Made by a program: the position numbers and the translations under genes
Shown: positions 12,023-23,849 of the stretch, one piece after another
Position numbering within the stretch: position 1 is the stretch's first letter
How the letters are laid out: every line of letters begins with the position of its first letter
Notes under the pieces: model-generated
The model's database searches: none
Seen by the model: only the letters and a program-made list of their open reading frames with translations
What the model was told of the DNA's origin: nothing
Assembly: GCF_052857255.1 (NCBI RefSeq)
Contig: NC_135505.1
Span: forward strand, 45,214,520 to 45,278,519
DNA: 64,000 nt
Reading direction: 5' to 3'
DNA from: Amblyomma americanum
Lineage: Eukaryota > Arthropoda > Arachnida > Ixodida > Ixodidae

Positions 12023-13724
12023 AACAAATAATGCACTTGCGCAAAGAAAACAGGACACAACAAAGTAACACATACGACAAGAACAGAGCGCAACTTCCAA
12101 CTAGTTTATTAAGAGCAGGCAACTTGAATATATACCAGTGTTAGCCAACAGAAAGATTACAAAACCAAAAGAAAGCTAAACCACGTGCGCTGTTAATACC
12201 AGCAAGCCGCCGCCAAGGGTGCAACCAGATATCATTCTGTCAAACTGATATAATACTCCATAACAATCAAAACATAAAACCAAAAAAAGAGAAATTGAAG
12301 AATCATGAGGTGAACAATGAACGCGGGGAATATGAGATATCTTAGAAAAACGCTGTCGAAAAAGCCATAACAAAAGCAGTTAAACATAAAAGTGATACAT
12401 GTCAACGGGTAACTATCCTAGTTGCAAAAGCAGTGTCAAAAAGCGAGTGTGAAACGCTAAACACATTAAGCCACAGAGATAACAGCACCGAGTTTCACCG
12501 ACGTAAAGCAACCTAGAGGACATCGAATTTACACATGTACATCTAAGAATGTTATCTCTTTGTCGAGCAGAACAAATGAAGCAGTACTAACTCATTCGTC
12601 ACCGGTGTTAGAAATATGAAAAGCCTCAATTATTTCTCTCCGAAGTTTGGTCCTAGCATGGGCCAGAATCGTGGTATCGTGGAATATAGGCCTGCAACCA
12701 TGATCCACAGTATGCTCTGGTAGGCGGTGCCTTTCATTGTTTTTTATTGTCCTCTCATGCTCCCGCAGTCTCTCGTTGACGCACTTTCCAGTTCATCCGA
12801 TATATACGCAACCACAGGTTAACGGAATTCGATACACGACGTTGGTGGCGCATTGGACGTAATGATAATCGTGCTTCTTTTCACATGACTCTCGCTTCTT
12901 AGACAGGACAGTACAAATACTAGAAAGCTTACTGGGGGCGGTAAAAAAACCTTTACGTCATATCTATGGCCTATCTTTTTCAAGTTGTGGGAAATTCTAT
13001 GGATATATGGTATGACCTTCATGCTCTGTCTTGGGATTGGGGGGCTCGAAGTCTTGTTGTTGCCTTCTTTTACCTTCTGTAGAAGACTGACTGTGACACT
13101 GCTGATGACGTCAGTGGGATACCCTGCTTTCTCGAGACGGGCAATTTCGTTTCCAAAACTGTCTTCCATAAAGTGCGGGCAACTTTTGTTGAGCGCTGCT
13201 TGAAGAAGTGTTCCTACAATCCCACGTTTTATCAATTTAGAATGGGCGCTTTCATAAGTAAACAGACTTTTCCTCGTACGTTGGTTGTACTTGTAACGCA
13301 GATTGCAGTCGGGTTAACCAAAGTTGATCTGCAGATCTAAAACTGGATACAGTTGCCTTGAGGGATTTCCCAGGTGAACTTCAAGCCTCTAGACTCAGTG
13401 GTGAACAGCGTAACAATCTCTGGCCCCAAACCTTCAATACTGCCTTCTGACGGAGCGTTCAGTATGACCAGGTAATCGTCCACATACCTCATAATTTTGA
13501 GTACGGCCGTCCCTGTCAGGTTTTTCTGGATACGGTTGTCCACGGCAGATAGGTATATGTCACAGAGCACCGGTACGACTGCAGAGACTATGCAAATCCC
13601 ATCTTTCTGCACATAAAATTTATCTTCGAAGGATATGGCTGTCGATTGCAGGCAGGAGGTAGAGGTGCACTGTGAAGGTAGAGAAGGTAGAGAAGGCAGA
13701 AGAAGGTAGAGGTAGAGGTGCACT
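12023..13724 (-). mobile_element. 5'-truncated Penelope-like element inserted in a LINE
   Basis: On the minus strand the copy opens mid-RT: KFYVQKDGICIVSAVVPVLCD and the catalytic MRYVDDYLVIL lie in the frame 13723-13337. The connector follows (13235-12960: SKLIKRGIV, then IPYIHRISHNLKKIG), and then a GIY-YIG domain near 12840-12610 (VYRIPLTCGCVYIG, TGKCVNERLREHER). An in-frame TGA sits inside the GIY-YIG core just after YIG, and there are frameshifts near 13340 and 12950. RT followed by GIY-YIG is the hallmark of Penelope-like elements. The 12-bp duplication on both sides defines its limits. The 5' junction (13640-13724) holds short repeated filler (AGAAGG and GTAGAGG units). Confidence 0.9.
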
Positions 13725-13736
13725 CAGAGCTTTTCT
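13725..13736. repeat. Right 12-bp target-site duplication of PLE
   Basis: This is the second copy of CAGAGCTTTTCT, identical to 12011-12022. The LINE frame resumes just beyond it. Confidence 0.9.
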
Positions 13737-14930
13737 GAGTGTTTTGAGTTTGTGCCGCGCCGCGGGTTGCGGTGGTACTTTCAATGTTTTGCGTTTCGTG
13801 GTGAACGTCGTGCTTTAGTGATTGCGCCTAGGCGTCAATGTTTGTGATGGGAGTGTCTAGGCGGGTGGTGCGTGCAGCGCGAAGTGCATCCCAGTTAACC
13901 AATTAGTGCGTTGTATTGTCGTGACGGAGTGATTTGTATGGGACAGGTATTTTTATAATGCAGTGATCACTGCCCAAAATATGATGCGTTCTGTTCCAGG
14001 TAACAACATGGATGTAGTGGCTCAGCGTCAGGTCGGGACTGGTGCCCATGCTGACACTATTGCCGATGCGCGCGGGTATTTGAAACGTGCTGTGAACAGT
14101 AAGTATAGGGTTCTGCAGGAGCGGTCAGAACCTGCGACCTTGATATGTTGCGTTTGTCTATCCCTAGTCAGTATGCTGACTTTTGAAGTCCTCACCGAAT
14201 AATTGGGACTCTTTCCCTGCTAGGTGGCGTAAGTCTAGCAGAATTGATTTTGACAAGGCCATCGGCTGCGACAGGCGATCGTATATGTTTGCTCTATGGA
14301 CTGAAGGAAGTGCATATGCGTGGTATATAAGATCAGTGACCACGTAGGGCGTCTCAGACGTTATGTGGTGAGTTTTATAGATGAGGCTGCGGTGAATGAG
14401 TGTGGACGCCCTAGGTGTGTTAGTGGTGTCTCAGTGTGTGGTCTTCTGAAAAAGAGATATGTGGAGAGAGTGTGAGGGTGGAAACGAGAAGTTAAAGAGG
14501 TGCGCGCTTGTCCCAGAATCCGCACCATTTCCAAGTTAAAATGGGGAGAAAATTAGTGTTCCGCCTCGCCATTTTGGATCGTGGGAGTTGAGGAGGGGAG
14601 TACGACGGGTGTTAATTGGAATGTGTTGCTCAGGAAAGTTAATTTGTGCTTGTGGAAGTTGGGTAGGAGAGTAGAGGTGGTGTGAAGTTAGGTTAAGCAA
14701 TGGATAAGGTTATGTTCCTTGAGCTCCATCATCTTGGTTAGCATAGCGTCCATGCGCTAATCAAGTTCTTGGGTGAGGGTGGCGGCAAGGTGTTTGAATC
14801 TGGACTCGAGGCGGGCGTCTAGCTGATTTAGTTTTGCGGTCAAATTTGGCATCGAGAGCAGCAAATGTCTTCTCGAGCAGGGGCTATAGTGGTATTTTGC
14901 AGCATCATTTAGCGACTGAATAAAGGTCAG

Positions 14931-16271
14931 CGAAGAAAATATAAGAGCGGTCTATGCTGACGGGCAACAGATTCATTTTATGCATTTACGTATCCCTTTA
15001 TTATTAATATATCCGGTCACAGAAGCAAATGTGAATTCTTTAAAGTAGAAGTGAACACACATACACAAATGTTTTCCAAAGTGTATTTTATTTTCCTTTC
15101 TTTGATGTTGATAATAACCTGGACCCAAAAGACTCCATCAGTGCTACGTGTTTGCGTTTAAAAATTTCCCAGCCGCCGCATTGAGACTCGTGACGTGCAC
15201 GCAAGGAAGGACTCTGTGAGCCCCGCTGGTAGTGAATAGCAGTAGATCTTACCCCTGGGGCATGGGAAAACAATGGTCTTGAGAAACCGCCGTTAACTTG
15301 TGAACTGGACCGATTGTCACTGGGTTTGCTTTTTTGTAGCTATGTATAAAAAGCGCATATTCAGTCAGAGCGGCCTCAAGTTACGTCGGCGTTTAGGGAC
15401 CTCCGCTCATGAGCATCCGTTCCCGTTGAATACATGCTGATCCATTACCAAAAAAAATATTGTCGGTGCACAATTTTCAAAGCCAATTTCTGCACTACTT
15501 TAAGCGCTACAGCAACAAAAATAGGACGATGGTTTCGCTATGTTTCCACACGCTAGATAAGTTGAATATTGGCAAGTTCTAAAACTTTTTCATTTCTATA
15601 CATCTAGCCTCAATTGCATCTGTACTAATCAAACATCTGAGACTAAGCGTTCTCGATTTTCCGCGGATCTCTACGGATTAAACCTGTACAAAGGAAATAA
15701 GCACTACTCTTGAGAGGTCATCACATCTGAAAAATTTTTATGTATAAGCGTGTCCGTAAACATTTCTAATCTATCAAATTTTTGTAAGCCTCTGAAAGTG
15801 CAGTTGTTCTTAAAGTCGTTGTTTGGAAACTTGTAAAGTTGTTTTCCACCTAGAAGCAAGATTTGTCGTTCGCTTCTTCATTTCTTGCTTTGTTTTATAA
15901 CTCCTGGTCTTGGCTATAAAATATTTGCTCAATTTACCGGGGAACCGAATTGCGGGCACGGGCACAGCTTCCTGGTGCCCGCTTCTTTAATTACTCTTGA
16001 ACCTATGTAAGATCTGCGGTCGAACACTATTTATTTTTCTCTTTGTAAAACAAACCTCTTCAGCAGTTGTTGCTTCTGTGCTCTTTGTAGCTGTAAAGTT
16101 TCTGCAGATCACTGAAAAAGACGTTTCAAAATAAGTACATAAAAGCAGTGAGATTTATGTGCTTTAAAGCATGGTCGAAGGAAGAAGTGTGTCCCAACTA
16201 AAGCAGCTGCACATCTCTCTTGAGAAAAACCTCGCCATCCACGTAAATACGTGCCCTATTTGAAGAGAACT
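14931..16271. other. No recognised gene
   Basis: A+T-rich sequence. The only frame over 60 codons is 15273-15088 on the minus strand, which shows no domain. A TATA-like TATAAAAAG occurs near 15345, but with no coding region behind it I do not call a promoter. Confidence 0.4.
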
Positions 16272-16330
16272 GCATCTGTAGCGGCGCTGGCATCGCCAGC
16301 GGCGCTGATGAAGAAGATCTGCTTCGCGCA

Positions 16331-16687
16331 TTTAACTACACCTTACCTACCTACATACGTGTATGCAGACGATATAGCTTTCTTTGCTGCTGCGAGTGAT
16401 TTACATTCTGTGTATATGGTTTTACATTCATATTTAAATTCCCTTGACCGATGGTTATCTGAATTACACTGAAACTGAATTACACGGAAACTGTGCGATC
16501 CAAATTTTGGTAGGTCATCCCATGCTTGCCACATGCAACTGGTCATTTAAATAGTCACCGCTTGGTTATGACCAATCCCCCTTGTGGGTATGTGCCATTG
16601 TGTGAGGTCAACAACAACAACAACAACCTTGACCAATCCCCCCGCTTGGGTAGGTGCCTTATACCTGGGGTGAAGAAGAAGAAGAAG
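16331..16687 (+). mobile_element. LINE 3' fragment inserted in the 5' LTR
   Basis: The insert opens with a reverse transcriptase scrap, YVYADDIAFFAAASDLH (about 16354-16405), that contains the YADD catalytic motif. It stops soon after, then runs through an untranslated part with two GACCAATCCCCC copies. It ends in simple repeats: (CAA)n near 16609-16627 and (GAA)n near 16672-16687. A LINE 3' end with a microsatellite tail is the simplest reading. The LTR sequence resumes directly after the GAA run. Confidence 0.65.
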
Positions 16688-16919
16688 ATTTCTGCAACCA
16701 GCTAGCCAGCAAGGTCAACAGCCGGCTCACCAGCCGCGGCTACCGGGACATCCAATAAATGTGGACTTCCCTCCACATTCTGGTGACACCGGAGGACAGC
16801 CCCGACGCACGCAACGCCGCTCCCGCTGTCTCTGCGCTCCTGCCCGTCCTGTTCCCCCACTTGGCCTTGCCGCTGCACGGCCGCAGTTCGCACTCGGCTT
16901 TCGGCAGCCTCTCACCGCC

Positions 16920-17375
16920 ATGTACGCACCTCCCGTCACATCCGGTGAGCTCCTTCAGCCACATCAGCGCCCCTACCTTCCTCGGCTGCCCGGCCTGCCC
17001 GCTTTTTACGCCAGTGACCCCGTTTTGTGGCTGGCGCTGCTGGACTCGCACTTCCATATCAACAACATGTCCAGCCAGCTGCTGCGTTATGAGCACGCCA
17101 GCCGCGAACTCCCACCCGGTCTCCTAGCGCAGCTGCAGTTGCCGCCTCCCGGCACCGACATATACGCCGATTTCAAGAAGGGCCTGACGGTGTATTTTGG
17201 CTTCGAGCTCCCACCGACTTTCTGCGCTCCTGTTCCCGACTCCACTGCGGCACCACTGGACCCACCACCCCTGCCCGCATTCCCTACCCGAGCTCTTTCG
17301 GCTTTCCCCCCCGACCGCTCCTACGTCGGCGCCCCTCCAGACACCGGTCTCTCCACTGTCGCCGCCACCGAATGA
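16920..17375 (+). pseudogene. Gag-like capsid fragment (DUF7041-like)
   Basis: The frame holds LPAFYASDPVLWLALLDSHF, then LLRYEHASRELPPGLLAQL and YADFKKGLTVYF. This pattern (LPxFxxxDPxLWFAxLExxF, a YxHxxxxLP segment, then YxxLKxxL) is shared by the gag-like DUF7041 domain of arthropod Ty3/Gypsy elements. The Met at 16920 is the first after the 5' LTR; the frame itself is open from 16761. A proline/serine-rich stretch continues in the +1 frame at 17197-17880, so a frameshift near 17300 probably splits the gene. No zinc knuckle, protease or pol follows before the 3' LTR. Confidence 0.65.
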
Positions 17376-18689
17376 GCACCCATCCACGGTTCGGCAAGTG
17401 CCACGAGACCACGCGTTGGTCTCATGCCCACCTTCACACCCAGCTCTCTCGTACTACACCACCGTCTCTCCAAAGATTGCTCCAACGGCCCCTACGGACG
17501 GCCATCCACCTGCGAGCTCCCGTCCATGGGTGCTTCCTGTCCAGCCCTGCTTCCCAGCTGTGGCGCCTGCCCTTGGGTCATCACCGGCAGCACTCTCTCT
17601 CGACCCGGGCCTCAATTCGCTACTAGTCCCAAGTTCGCCTGCTACCTCAAGCCCCACCACAGTGAGCTCAACTGCCATTCGTGTCCCGCGGCACGCATGG
17701 ACGCCTCCCCAGGGTCTTGTCGCGCCTAACGCGCCACCTGAAACGCCTGCCGCACATCCCTGCCCACCTGGCGCCTTTTCCAGTGCCTGTACCTCCGCGA
17801 CAGACGAGACAGCCTCAGCAGGTGGTGGCATGCTTGAGATGCATTGCAGCGTGCCCCATCCAACACCTTCTATGGACTAGGCCCTGCCGTATCCTTCCCA
17901 TTCCTACAAATACTCCCCGGATTTGCTTCTTGTGCTCCCAACAACCGGCCCCAACGCCACGGTGAGCTCACTTTTTCAGCTATCCGGTACACCCCGTCGC
18001 CCGTTTCGACTACTGCCTAATAAGGCATCACGGGCCTCACGCCGCAGACCTCCCGCTCAGTGCCGTACGCCGTTGCTTCGCCATTGCCCGCGGCCGAGGC
18101 ATCGGCTCCACTTCTATGTCTTCCCCACGCCATATCTTTGTCCGCACCAACTGAGCCAGCGCAAAACTGCCCCCAACCGCCGGCACCACCCGTAGGCTGT
18201 CCGACTAAAGAACGCCTAGCTCGCCTCCCATTCCTCGATGACTTTTCCCGCCTTGTGCTTCCGTCATCCTCATCTTTTGGCTCCTCTCGCCCTTTGCGAG
18301 GCAGCCTGGCTCGACCGCCAGAGCTCTTTTCATCCGCCCGACAGCCTTCCCCAGCTCTGGCCCGGCCATCACGAAGCTACCTGTGTCCTGGAGTTGAGAA
18401 CCTGTACAAACTTTTACATACAGTTTTTTCTCTTTTATCGCGCATCGCGCTAGGTGGGGAGCATCTGTAGCAGCGCTGGCATCGCCAGCGGCGCTGTTGA
18501 AGAAGATCTGCCTCGCGCATCAGAGAATGATTTCGGCAGCCAGCTGGCCAGCAACGTCAAAAGCCCGCTCCGCCGGCTCACCAGCCGTGGCTACCGGGAC
18601 GTCCAATAAATTTGGACTTCCCTCCCCACATCCTCGCCTTCTCAAGAAGCTCCGGACGTCCTCCCACCGTCTGAGGCCTCCTGGAAACA

Positions 18690-20217
18690 ATGAGTGCATT
18701 TGAGCTGGGCGCTGACTCTATGCTTAGTGCCTCCGCTGCCACGCTGGCGCAGAAAGCTCTGCCGGCGTCTCCCGTGGCAGCACCTGCCACGCAGTCGACA
18801 CCTGATCCGCGGCGCCAGGTCCAGCTTTGTGCTCTCGGTTCATCCAGGGATGCACCCCTCCTGCCTTCCAGAAATGCCGGACTGCTCGTGAGGGATCTGC
18901 CCCCAGGGCATATGGCCACCAACTCTACACCACTGGATGGGCCTCAATCTGCACGGCATGATGGACAGGTCATTCCAATTAACTTATCGGCACCTCTACC
19001 CATGTAAAAGTGCCCTCAGACCACAGCCAAGCCAAGCGTTCCTCAAAAGACAGCCAACAGATTCCATCTTCGGCAAGTGATGGCTCCCAAGGTAAGCGCA
19101 CTTGCCTTACGATCGAGAACTCGGTGCAGCCTACACCCGACCCGGATCGTCTTCTTACAAAGTGACCATTAAATCACTGGCCAACAAAAGCCTCACGAAT
19201 ATACCGAACAAGATTTTACAAGCTAACTTAGACGCGTGCCTTGAAACGAAAGTTTTTCGGGGCTTCACAGCCAGGACAAAGTCCAACACCATTGCAGTGT
19301 AGCTTCCGACTCTGACTGCCGTAGAACGGCTTCAAACGCTCACCAGTATTTCACTGACAAGCGAAATATCAGTGCCAGTACAAGTGTATTTAGTTGAAGG
19401 CTCCGACTTGCCGCGCTGCGTCGTCCACAATGCCGATATCACTGACGATCAAACTGCACTCCAGTGCGAGCTGTACTGTCCCACGCACCGTGTCATGCAG
19501 GCCCGACGCATGTGAAAGGGGCGCTCTTGCATAGTCATCTTGCAAGGGCCTCTGACACTACCAGCCCGTCTGTACTATTATGGCTGTATTTTGCGGCCTC
19601 GCCCATACAAACCGAGTGCGGTATAATGCTATAACTACTTCGTAATGGACATATGCGCAAATTCTGCCCCTCCACTGCTGCCGGCAAAAATACATCGGAA
19701 GGGAAAGTGGCTTATCGATGCGGCCTTTGTAAATCCGACGACCACGAGATAACATCTCCAGGCTGTCCGACAAAACAAAAGGTAACACAACAGGCTCATC
19801 GTAGAATGACTAAGCATTGGCCAATACAAGACAGTAGTAACTTCATTGCAGATATCGAATCGGTTCGCAGCTCTCCACTGGGATGACGACGAGTGGCTGG
19901 AGCTCCCTGAGCACACCTCACATGATCCTTCAACCCAGCAGCCTTCTAACGGTACTGTGCGAAAAGAACGCCTCCGAAAACAGCCAACAAAGCAGCGCGG
20001 TGTGCCTGAACTACCGCAGGACGATATGGCCGCAGTCGACAAACAAATCGCACGTCTTATAGCGGAGGTCACCAAGCTCCGGCAACATCGTGAACTGGTC
20101 GCTCGACGTAGACGGGCAGCGGAATCATCACCCCATCTGTCAATGGCACAGCAACATCGCCTTCCTGCCGCCCACCAGTATCATTTCCTGCCGCCTCTTT
20201 CCAGATTACCGCAATGA
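18690..20217 (+). pseudogene. LINE ORF1 (RNA-binding, zinc-knuckle protein), broken
   Basis: The likely start is the Met at 18690 (a serine/alanine/proline-rich N-terminus to 19007). After several stops and frame changes, a Cys-rich segment appears at 19653-19886: CGLCKSDDHEITSPGCP, of the C-x2-C-x(n)-C knuckle type. A NRFAAL segment then starts a C-terminal frame (19846-20217) with acidic and Arg/Lys-rich parts. Such proteins coat LINE RNA. At least three frame disruptions separate the parts. Confidence 0.65.
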
Positions 20218-23200
20218 CACTGGACAACTATGCGACTTCATTGCTCCGGTTTACGTTAGACCTGCCGTTGGGGCTTCCTCCCATATTAATCTTGGCTGGT
20301 TAACATGTGTCCGTCGGCAGTATCCCGGGTGTCCGATTTTAGTCGGAGGAGACTAACGCCCTTGACCTGGTTTGGGGGTACCCCACTTCAAGCCTTCGTG
20401 GCAGGTGTGTGCGGGACGCCTTCACTGAAGCCCAATTTGTGCTGCTCAACCATCCTGGTACAGCAACATGGCCAGTGCGTCAAACTCGCAGTGCTTCCTA
20501 TTCTCCAGACTTGACGTGGTGGTCGGGTCCGGGTACTCCCTCCTGGCACATGGAGCCAGACTGCTGGGGAAGTGGTCATGACCCCATCATCATCGGTCTT
20601 CACACCTCGCATTTCCGACCGTTACGCTACAAATGTTTTGTGATCAACTGGGACAGTTTTCGCTCCTGTATGGACAATCTCTCCTCAGATTCTTCGCCAA
20701 TCCTTGTTTAGCGCATACAAACATCGCTCAACAGTGCTAAAACTACAACCTGGACTGATGTTGGTCGACCGGCATCAGACCTCGGCCTTCTTAACTTGTG
20801 GGCGGCACGCCTTCAAGCCGAGCTGGCTGCTACACGAGACCCTACTTCGTCGCAGGCTCGTACGCGATTGCACTATCTTACAGATAAGGCACACAAATAT
20901 GAACGCGACCTCTCTCAGCGGCAGTGGCATGCGTGGTGGGAACAATTTTCTGCAAAATCCTCGAATGCCTCTCTCTGGTGAACATTCCGTACATTGGAAC
21001 GCGGTCGCCGTTCGACTGACGCAGCGGCAATCGCATGCTTCGCGGCTTACTTGTCGCCAGATGATTTTGCCAAAGTAGCTGCGCAAAAGTTTTCCCAAGC
21101 TACGATGCTGTGCCTTCTTCAATCCGCTAGTTTAAATATGGCAGGCATCGCAGCACATGTATATCAAATCCCGTCTGATGTCGACGTAGATGAAATTGCG
21201 TGCTTATTATTTATGCCTTAGTTGCTGGCTACCATAGATTATGCGAAACAGAAAACGGCGCCCGGCCTGGACAATATTCAGTACGAGGTGTACAAGAACC
21301 TGAGTAGCGCTGCACTCCCTCCACAACATGACACCATAAACAAAGTATGGTTGAATGGTCTAGTGCCCGAGAGCTGGAAATCGCAGTCGCGATATTCCTA
21401 TCCCCAAAACCTTTACTCCGACGCTGTGCAAGCTGGCGGAAAAAAATGTCATGGTGGCTGGAGCAGCATGGTTTTTATCACCAAGCACAGATCAGCTTTC
21501 GTCCATATATTGGTACAGAGGACGGGTTGGTTTTCTTAGCATCTGCAGTTTTGTCATCTACCCGCAGCCGCAATCTGCGTACTGTTTTAGCAATGGACGT
21601 TGAAAAGGCATATGACATCAGTCATGCAGCCATTCTGAGCTCTATTGACATGCTTCACCTCCCTATGAGAGGGCGTAGTTTTGTCCAATAATTTTTGGAA
21701 GGCAGAAGATTTGCAATACGCCTCAGCGGCGAAGCGGTCAGAACATTTGTTCCTCTCTGCGGCGTGCCCCAGGGATCAGTATTGTCGCCGACGTCATTGA
21801 ATATTGCTTTCATCCCGCTGGCTTGGCGCTTACATGACATCCGTGACATAAAATTTCTTCAGTACGCTGACGACATCACGGTGTGCAGTACTCACCAAGA
21901 TCTCCGTACTCAAGCGGCTGCCCTTCAATCTGCCCTGGATGTTACCTGTAATTACGCATCATCCATCGAACTTCAGCTATTCGTGCATAAAACAACATAC
22001 ACGTCAGTAGCCAACCGGTGGGGACGCCGTAAACTTGCTGCAAGTCCAATGCGTCTTTCTATATTGGGCACCCCACTACAGGAAAGTCCGAGTGTAAAAA
22101 TCCTTGGCTTAATGATTCACCAAACAGGATCAGCGACTGCATGATTTTCTCAGGCAAAAAGGCAAGCTATTCAGACTTTGGGCTTGATTAGAAGAATTGC
22201 CCCTAAAACTTATGGCGCAGGATCGTTCGTTGCACGGCAGTTGCTGAGGGCAGTTCTGCAGCCAAGTAGTGTTTATGAAGCCCAGTTTGAACATCTTACA
22301 AAAGCTCAATGTGATCGCCTTGAAGCCGGAACCGAGAGGCTATGAGGACCATTACGTGTCTTCCACGCATCACACCGGCCATAGCTTTACAACAGAATGC
22401 GCAGCTCAATACCATTGATGAGCTGGTGCAGCAGCACCGTGAAGCGCGCAGCCTTAAGGCCAGTCTATTGCACTCCACGTATGCACTGAGGACTTGTGCA
22501 ATGTCACACACCATTCTTTATCCGCCAACACCAGCTCTTGCTCCATGGAAGTTTGTACAGCTCAGCGACAACCAGCCAACAGATAATTGCCGGCCAATAT
22601 TTGCTCATTCGGCATCGTTGCTTCGCCAGAAATTTGAGGAACAAGATGCCTGCCTGCCTGAAGGATCCATTGTTGTCTACGTAGACGCAAACGTACAAGA
22701 CTGCAAAGCAACAACAGCTATCTACTGCCCGTGCAGACCTGCCGTGAATCAAACCTCTTGGTTTCAACTTACGGAACACCCTTCGTCCTTTTGTGCTGAG
22801 CTCGTTGCAGTTAATAATAATAATAATAATGATAATAATAATAATGCACTCTGCTCCGTGGCCGACATAACTATGCTCCCCGCGGCCCGCGTTGTCATCC
22901 GAACTGACGCCCTTCAAGTTGTCCGGTTGCTACGACGCGTTAGCCGCTATCCAACGATATGTCAGGACATCCACCGGCTCGCGGCACGCATTCCGCAGCC
23001 AGTACGTATTGATTGGGTCCCACGGGACCTGCTGACCTATCAAAGGCAGGCAGATTTAGCGACCCGCCATGCGAATTCAAACTCATCACCGCGTCGGCTC
23101 CTTCATTTGGACAATTTTACCCTTCTTTCATCAAGAAAAGAACTCCTCCGGCGCCGCACACGTGCTCTCATCCCTCCGTGTGCGCTAACCCTCCCCCGCG

Positions 23201-23523
23201 GTCTTACTCGTGCAGAGGAGGTTGCGCTTAGGAAGATCCGGGTCGGGGTTGCCCTCACACCAGCCATCACTCGGAAGTGACCTCTGTACCGAGAATTGTT
23301 TCCTCGGCCAGGGTGTCCGATATGTAAACACGAGAACATTGAGGCCGACATTCATCACTTACTGTGGTACTGCCCAGCTCTCAAGCCTACAACGATCCGG
23401 CCACTGATAGTAGCACATATTTCACCAAGCAGCCCTGCTTCATACATTACCTGGACTCAAGGACCGTACAATCGTTCTCTACTGGAATTCATCAAATCAG
23501 CTAGCCTTTTTCCATTCATTTAA
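20090..23523 (+). pseudogene. LINE ORF2: endonuclease, RT and RNase H, broken
   Basis: Endonuclease motifs: PILVGGD (near 20336-20356, with a frameshift straight after it), SPDLTWW (20500-20525) and GSGHDPIII near 20570-20600, where the usual SDH has become SGH. RT motifs: KTAPGLDNIQYEVYKNL (21250-21300), VLAMDVEKAYD (21577-21615), CGVPQGSVLSPTSLN (21757-21805) and LQYADDITVCS (21857-21892). RNase H lies in 22342-23280 (VVYVDAN, then RTDALQVVRLLRR, then IDWVPRDLLTYQRQADLATR). The terminal motif is CPICKHENIEADIHHLLWYC (23308-23367). Stops at 21690, 21217 and 22142 and several shifts disable it. An AAT microsatellite (22812-22846) interrupts RNase H in frame. Confidence 0.85.
22812..22846. repeat. 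(AAT)n microsatellite inside RNase H
   Basis: About eleven AAT/GAT units encode a run of Asn (one Asp) inside the RNase H domain. Its length is a multiple of three, so the frame stays open through it. Confidence 0.9.
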
Positions 23524-23696
23524 TTCCTAATACATCATTCATCACGCCTTCACCCATCATTGATGCCCTGTGTCAATAAATGCCACTTGGAAAAGCATTG
23601 TTAACCACTTAACAGCACAGGCCACAAAGTACCACGGACAAAAGGGTGCCATTGTACCTTAGGCTAAACAGTACTTTACGCTTCCACTTTAGAAAC

Positions 23697-23824
23697 ACTC
23701 ATATTTTCTAGCGCTTAGTGAACACAAGGGACAAGAACACAAATAAACAGGACGTACGCTAGCGTACGTCCTGTGTATTTGTGTTCTTGTCCCTTGTGTT
23801 CACTAAGCGCTAGAAAATATGAGT
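23697..23824. repeat. 128-bp near-perfect palindrome of PLE 3' termini
   Basis: The two 64-bp arms (23697-23760 and 23761-23824) are reverse complements with one mismatch and no spacer. The arm runs through GCGCTTAGTGAACACAAGGG and ends in GTACGCT at the centre. On the right side the sequence continues to CCAACTAGCCCAAG (23836-23849), the same terminal motif seen at the ends of PLE copies near 52027 and 54234. The structure therefore looks like two PLE 3' ends joined in inverse orientation. Confidence 0.9.
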
Positions 23825-23849
23825 TCATACAATATCCAACTAGCCCAAG

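Larger units (their letters stand above)
10600..14930 (-). mobile_element. Minus-strand LINE, decayed, split by a PLE insertion
   Basis: Reading leftward, a short coiled-coil-like stretch that could be the ORF1 end lies near 14900-14690. Endonuclease pieces follow at about 14450-13740 (SPDLTLS near 14040, then LGSDHCIIKI near 13960). After the PLE insertion, reverse transcriptase runs from 12010 to 10600, with LALNLSKVFERTAHQ (about 11350-11290) and an ADDITLW active-site block near 11060-11040, then the thumb region with VRILGLHIQN. Many stops and frame changes show long decay. The domain order (endonuclease then RT) and the ADD box identify a LINE of the Jockey/I group; the exact clade is not resolved. 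Confidence 0.8.
16272..18630 (+). mobile_element. Gag-only Ty3/Gypsy-like LTR element with short LTRs
   Basis: Two related repeats bound this element. The 3' copy (18461-18630, 170 bp) starts GCATCTGTAGC, carries AATAAA at 18605-18610 and ends CTCCCCACA. It is preceded by a purine-rich tract (GGTGGGGA, 18453-18460), as expected next to a 3' LTR. The 5' copy is split: 16272-16330 and 16688-16777, with a foreign LINE fragment between. The internal region carries a gag-like frame but I find no reverse transcriptase or integrase, so it is an internally deleted or non-autonomous copy. The LTR boundaries are by eye and may be off by a few bases. Confidence 0.7.
18631..23590 (+). mobile_element. Nearly full-length, decayed RNase H LINE (ORF1 and ORF2)
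   Basis: About 5 kb holds, in order, an ORF1 region with Cys-rich knuckle and an NRFAAL block, an AP-type endonuclease, reverse transcriptase, RNase H and a C-terminal Cys/His motif. It then ends in a short 3' segment finishing near CAATAAATG (23574-23582). All domains lie on the plus strand in the canonical LINE order. Multiple frameshifts and stops show that it is dead. It begins directly after the 3' LTR of the gag-only element, so one of the two may have inserted beside the other. Confidence 0.85.

Noticed and set aside
15345..15355. TATA-like sequence as a promoter
   Set aside because: No coding region or initiator context follows it.
16761..17127. Overlapping frames on both strands near 16.7-17.1 kb
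   Set aside because: These are alternative readings of the GC-rich gag-like region. Only the frame with the DUF7041-like pattern is kept.
17197..17880. 227-codon proline/serine-rich frame as a separate gene
   Set aside because: It reads as the +1 continuation of the broken gag and has no domain of its own.
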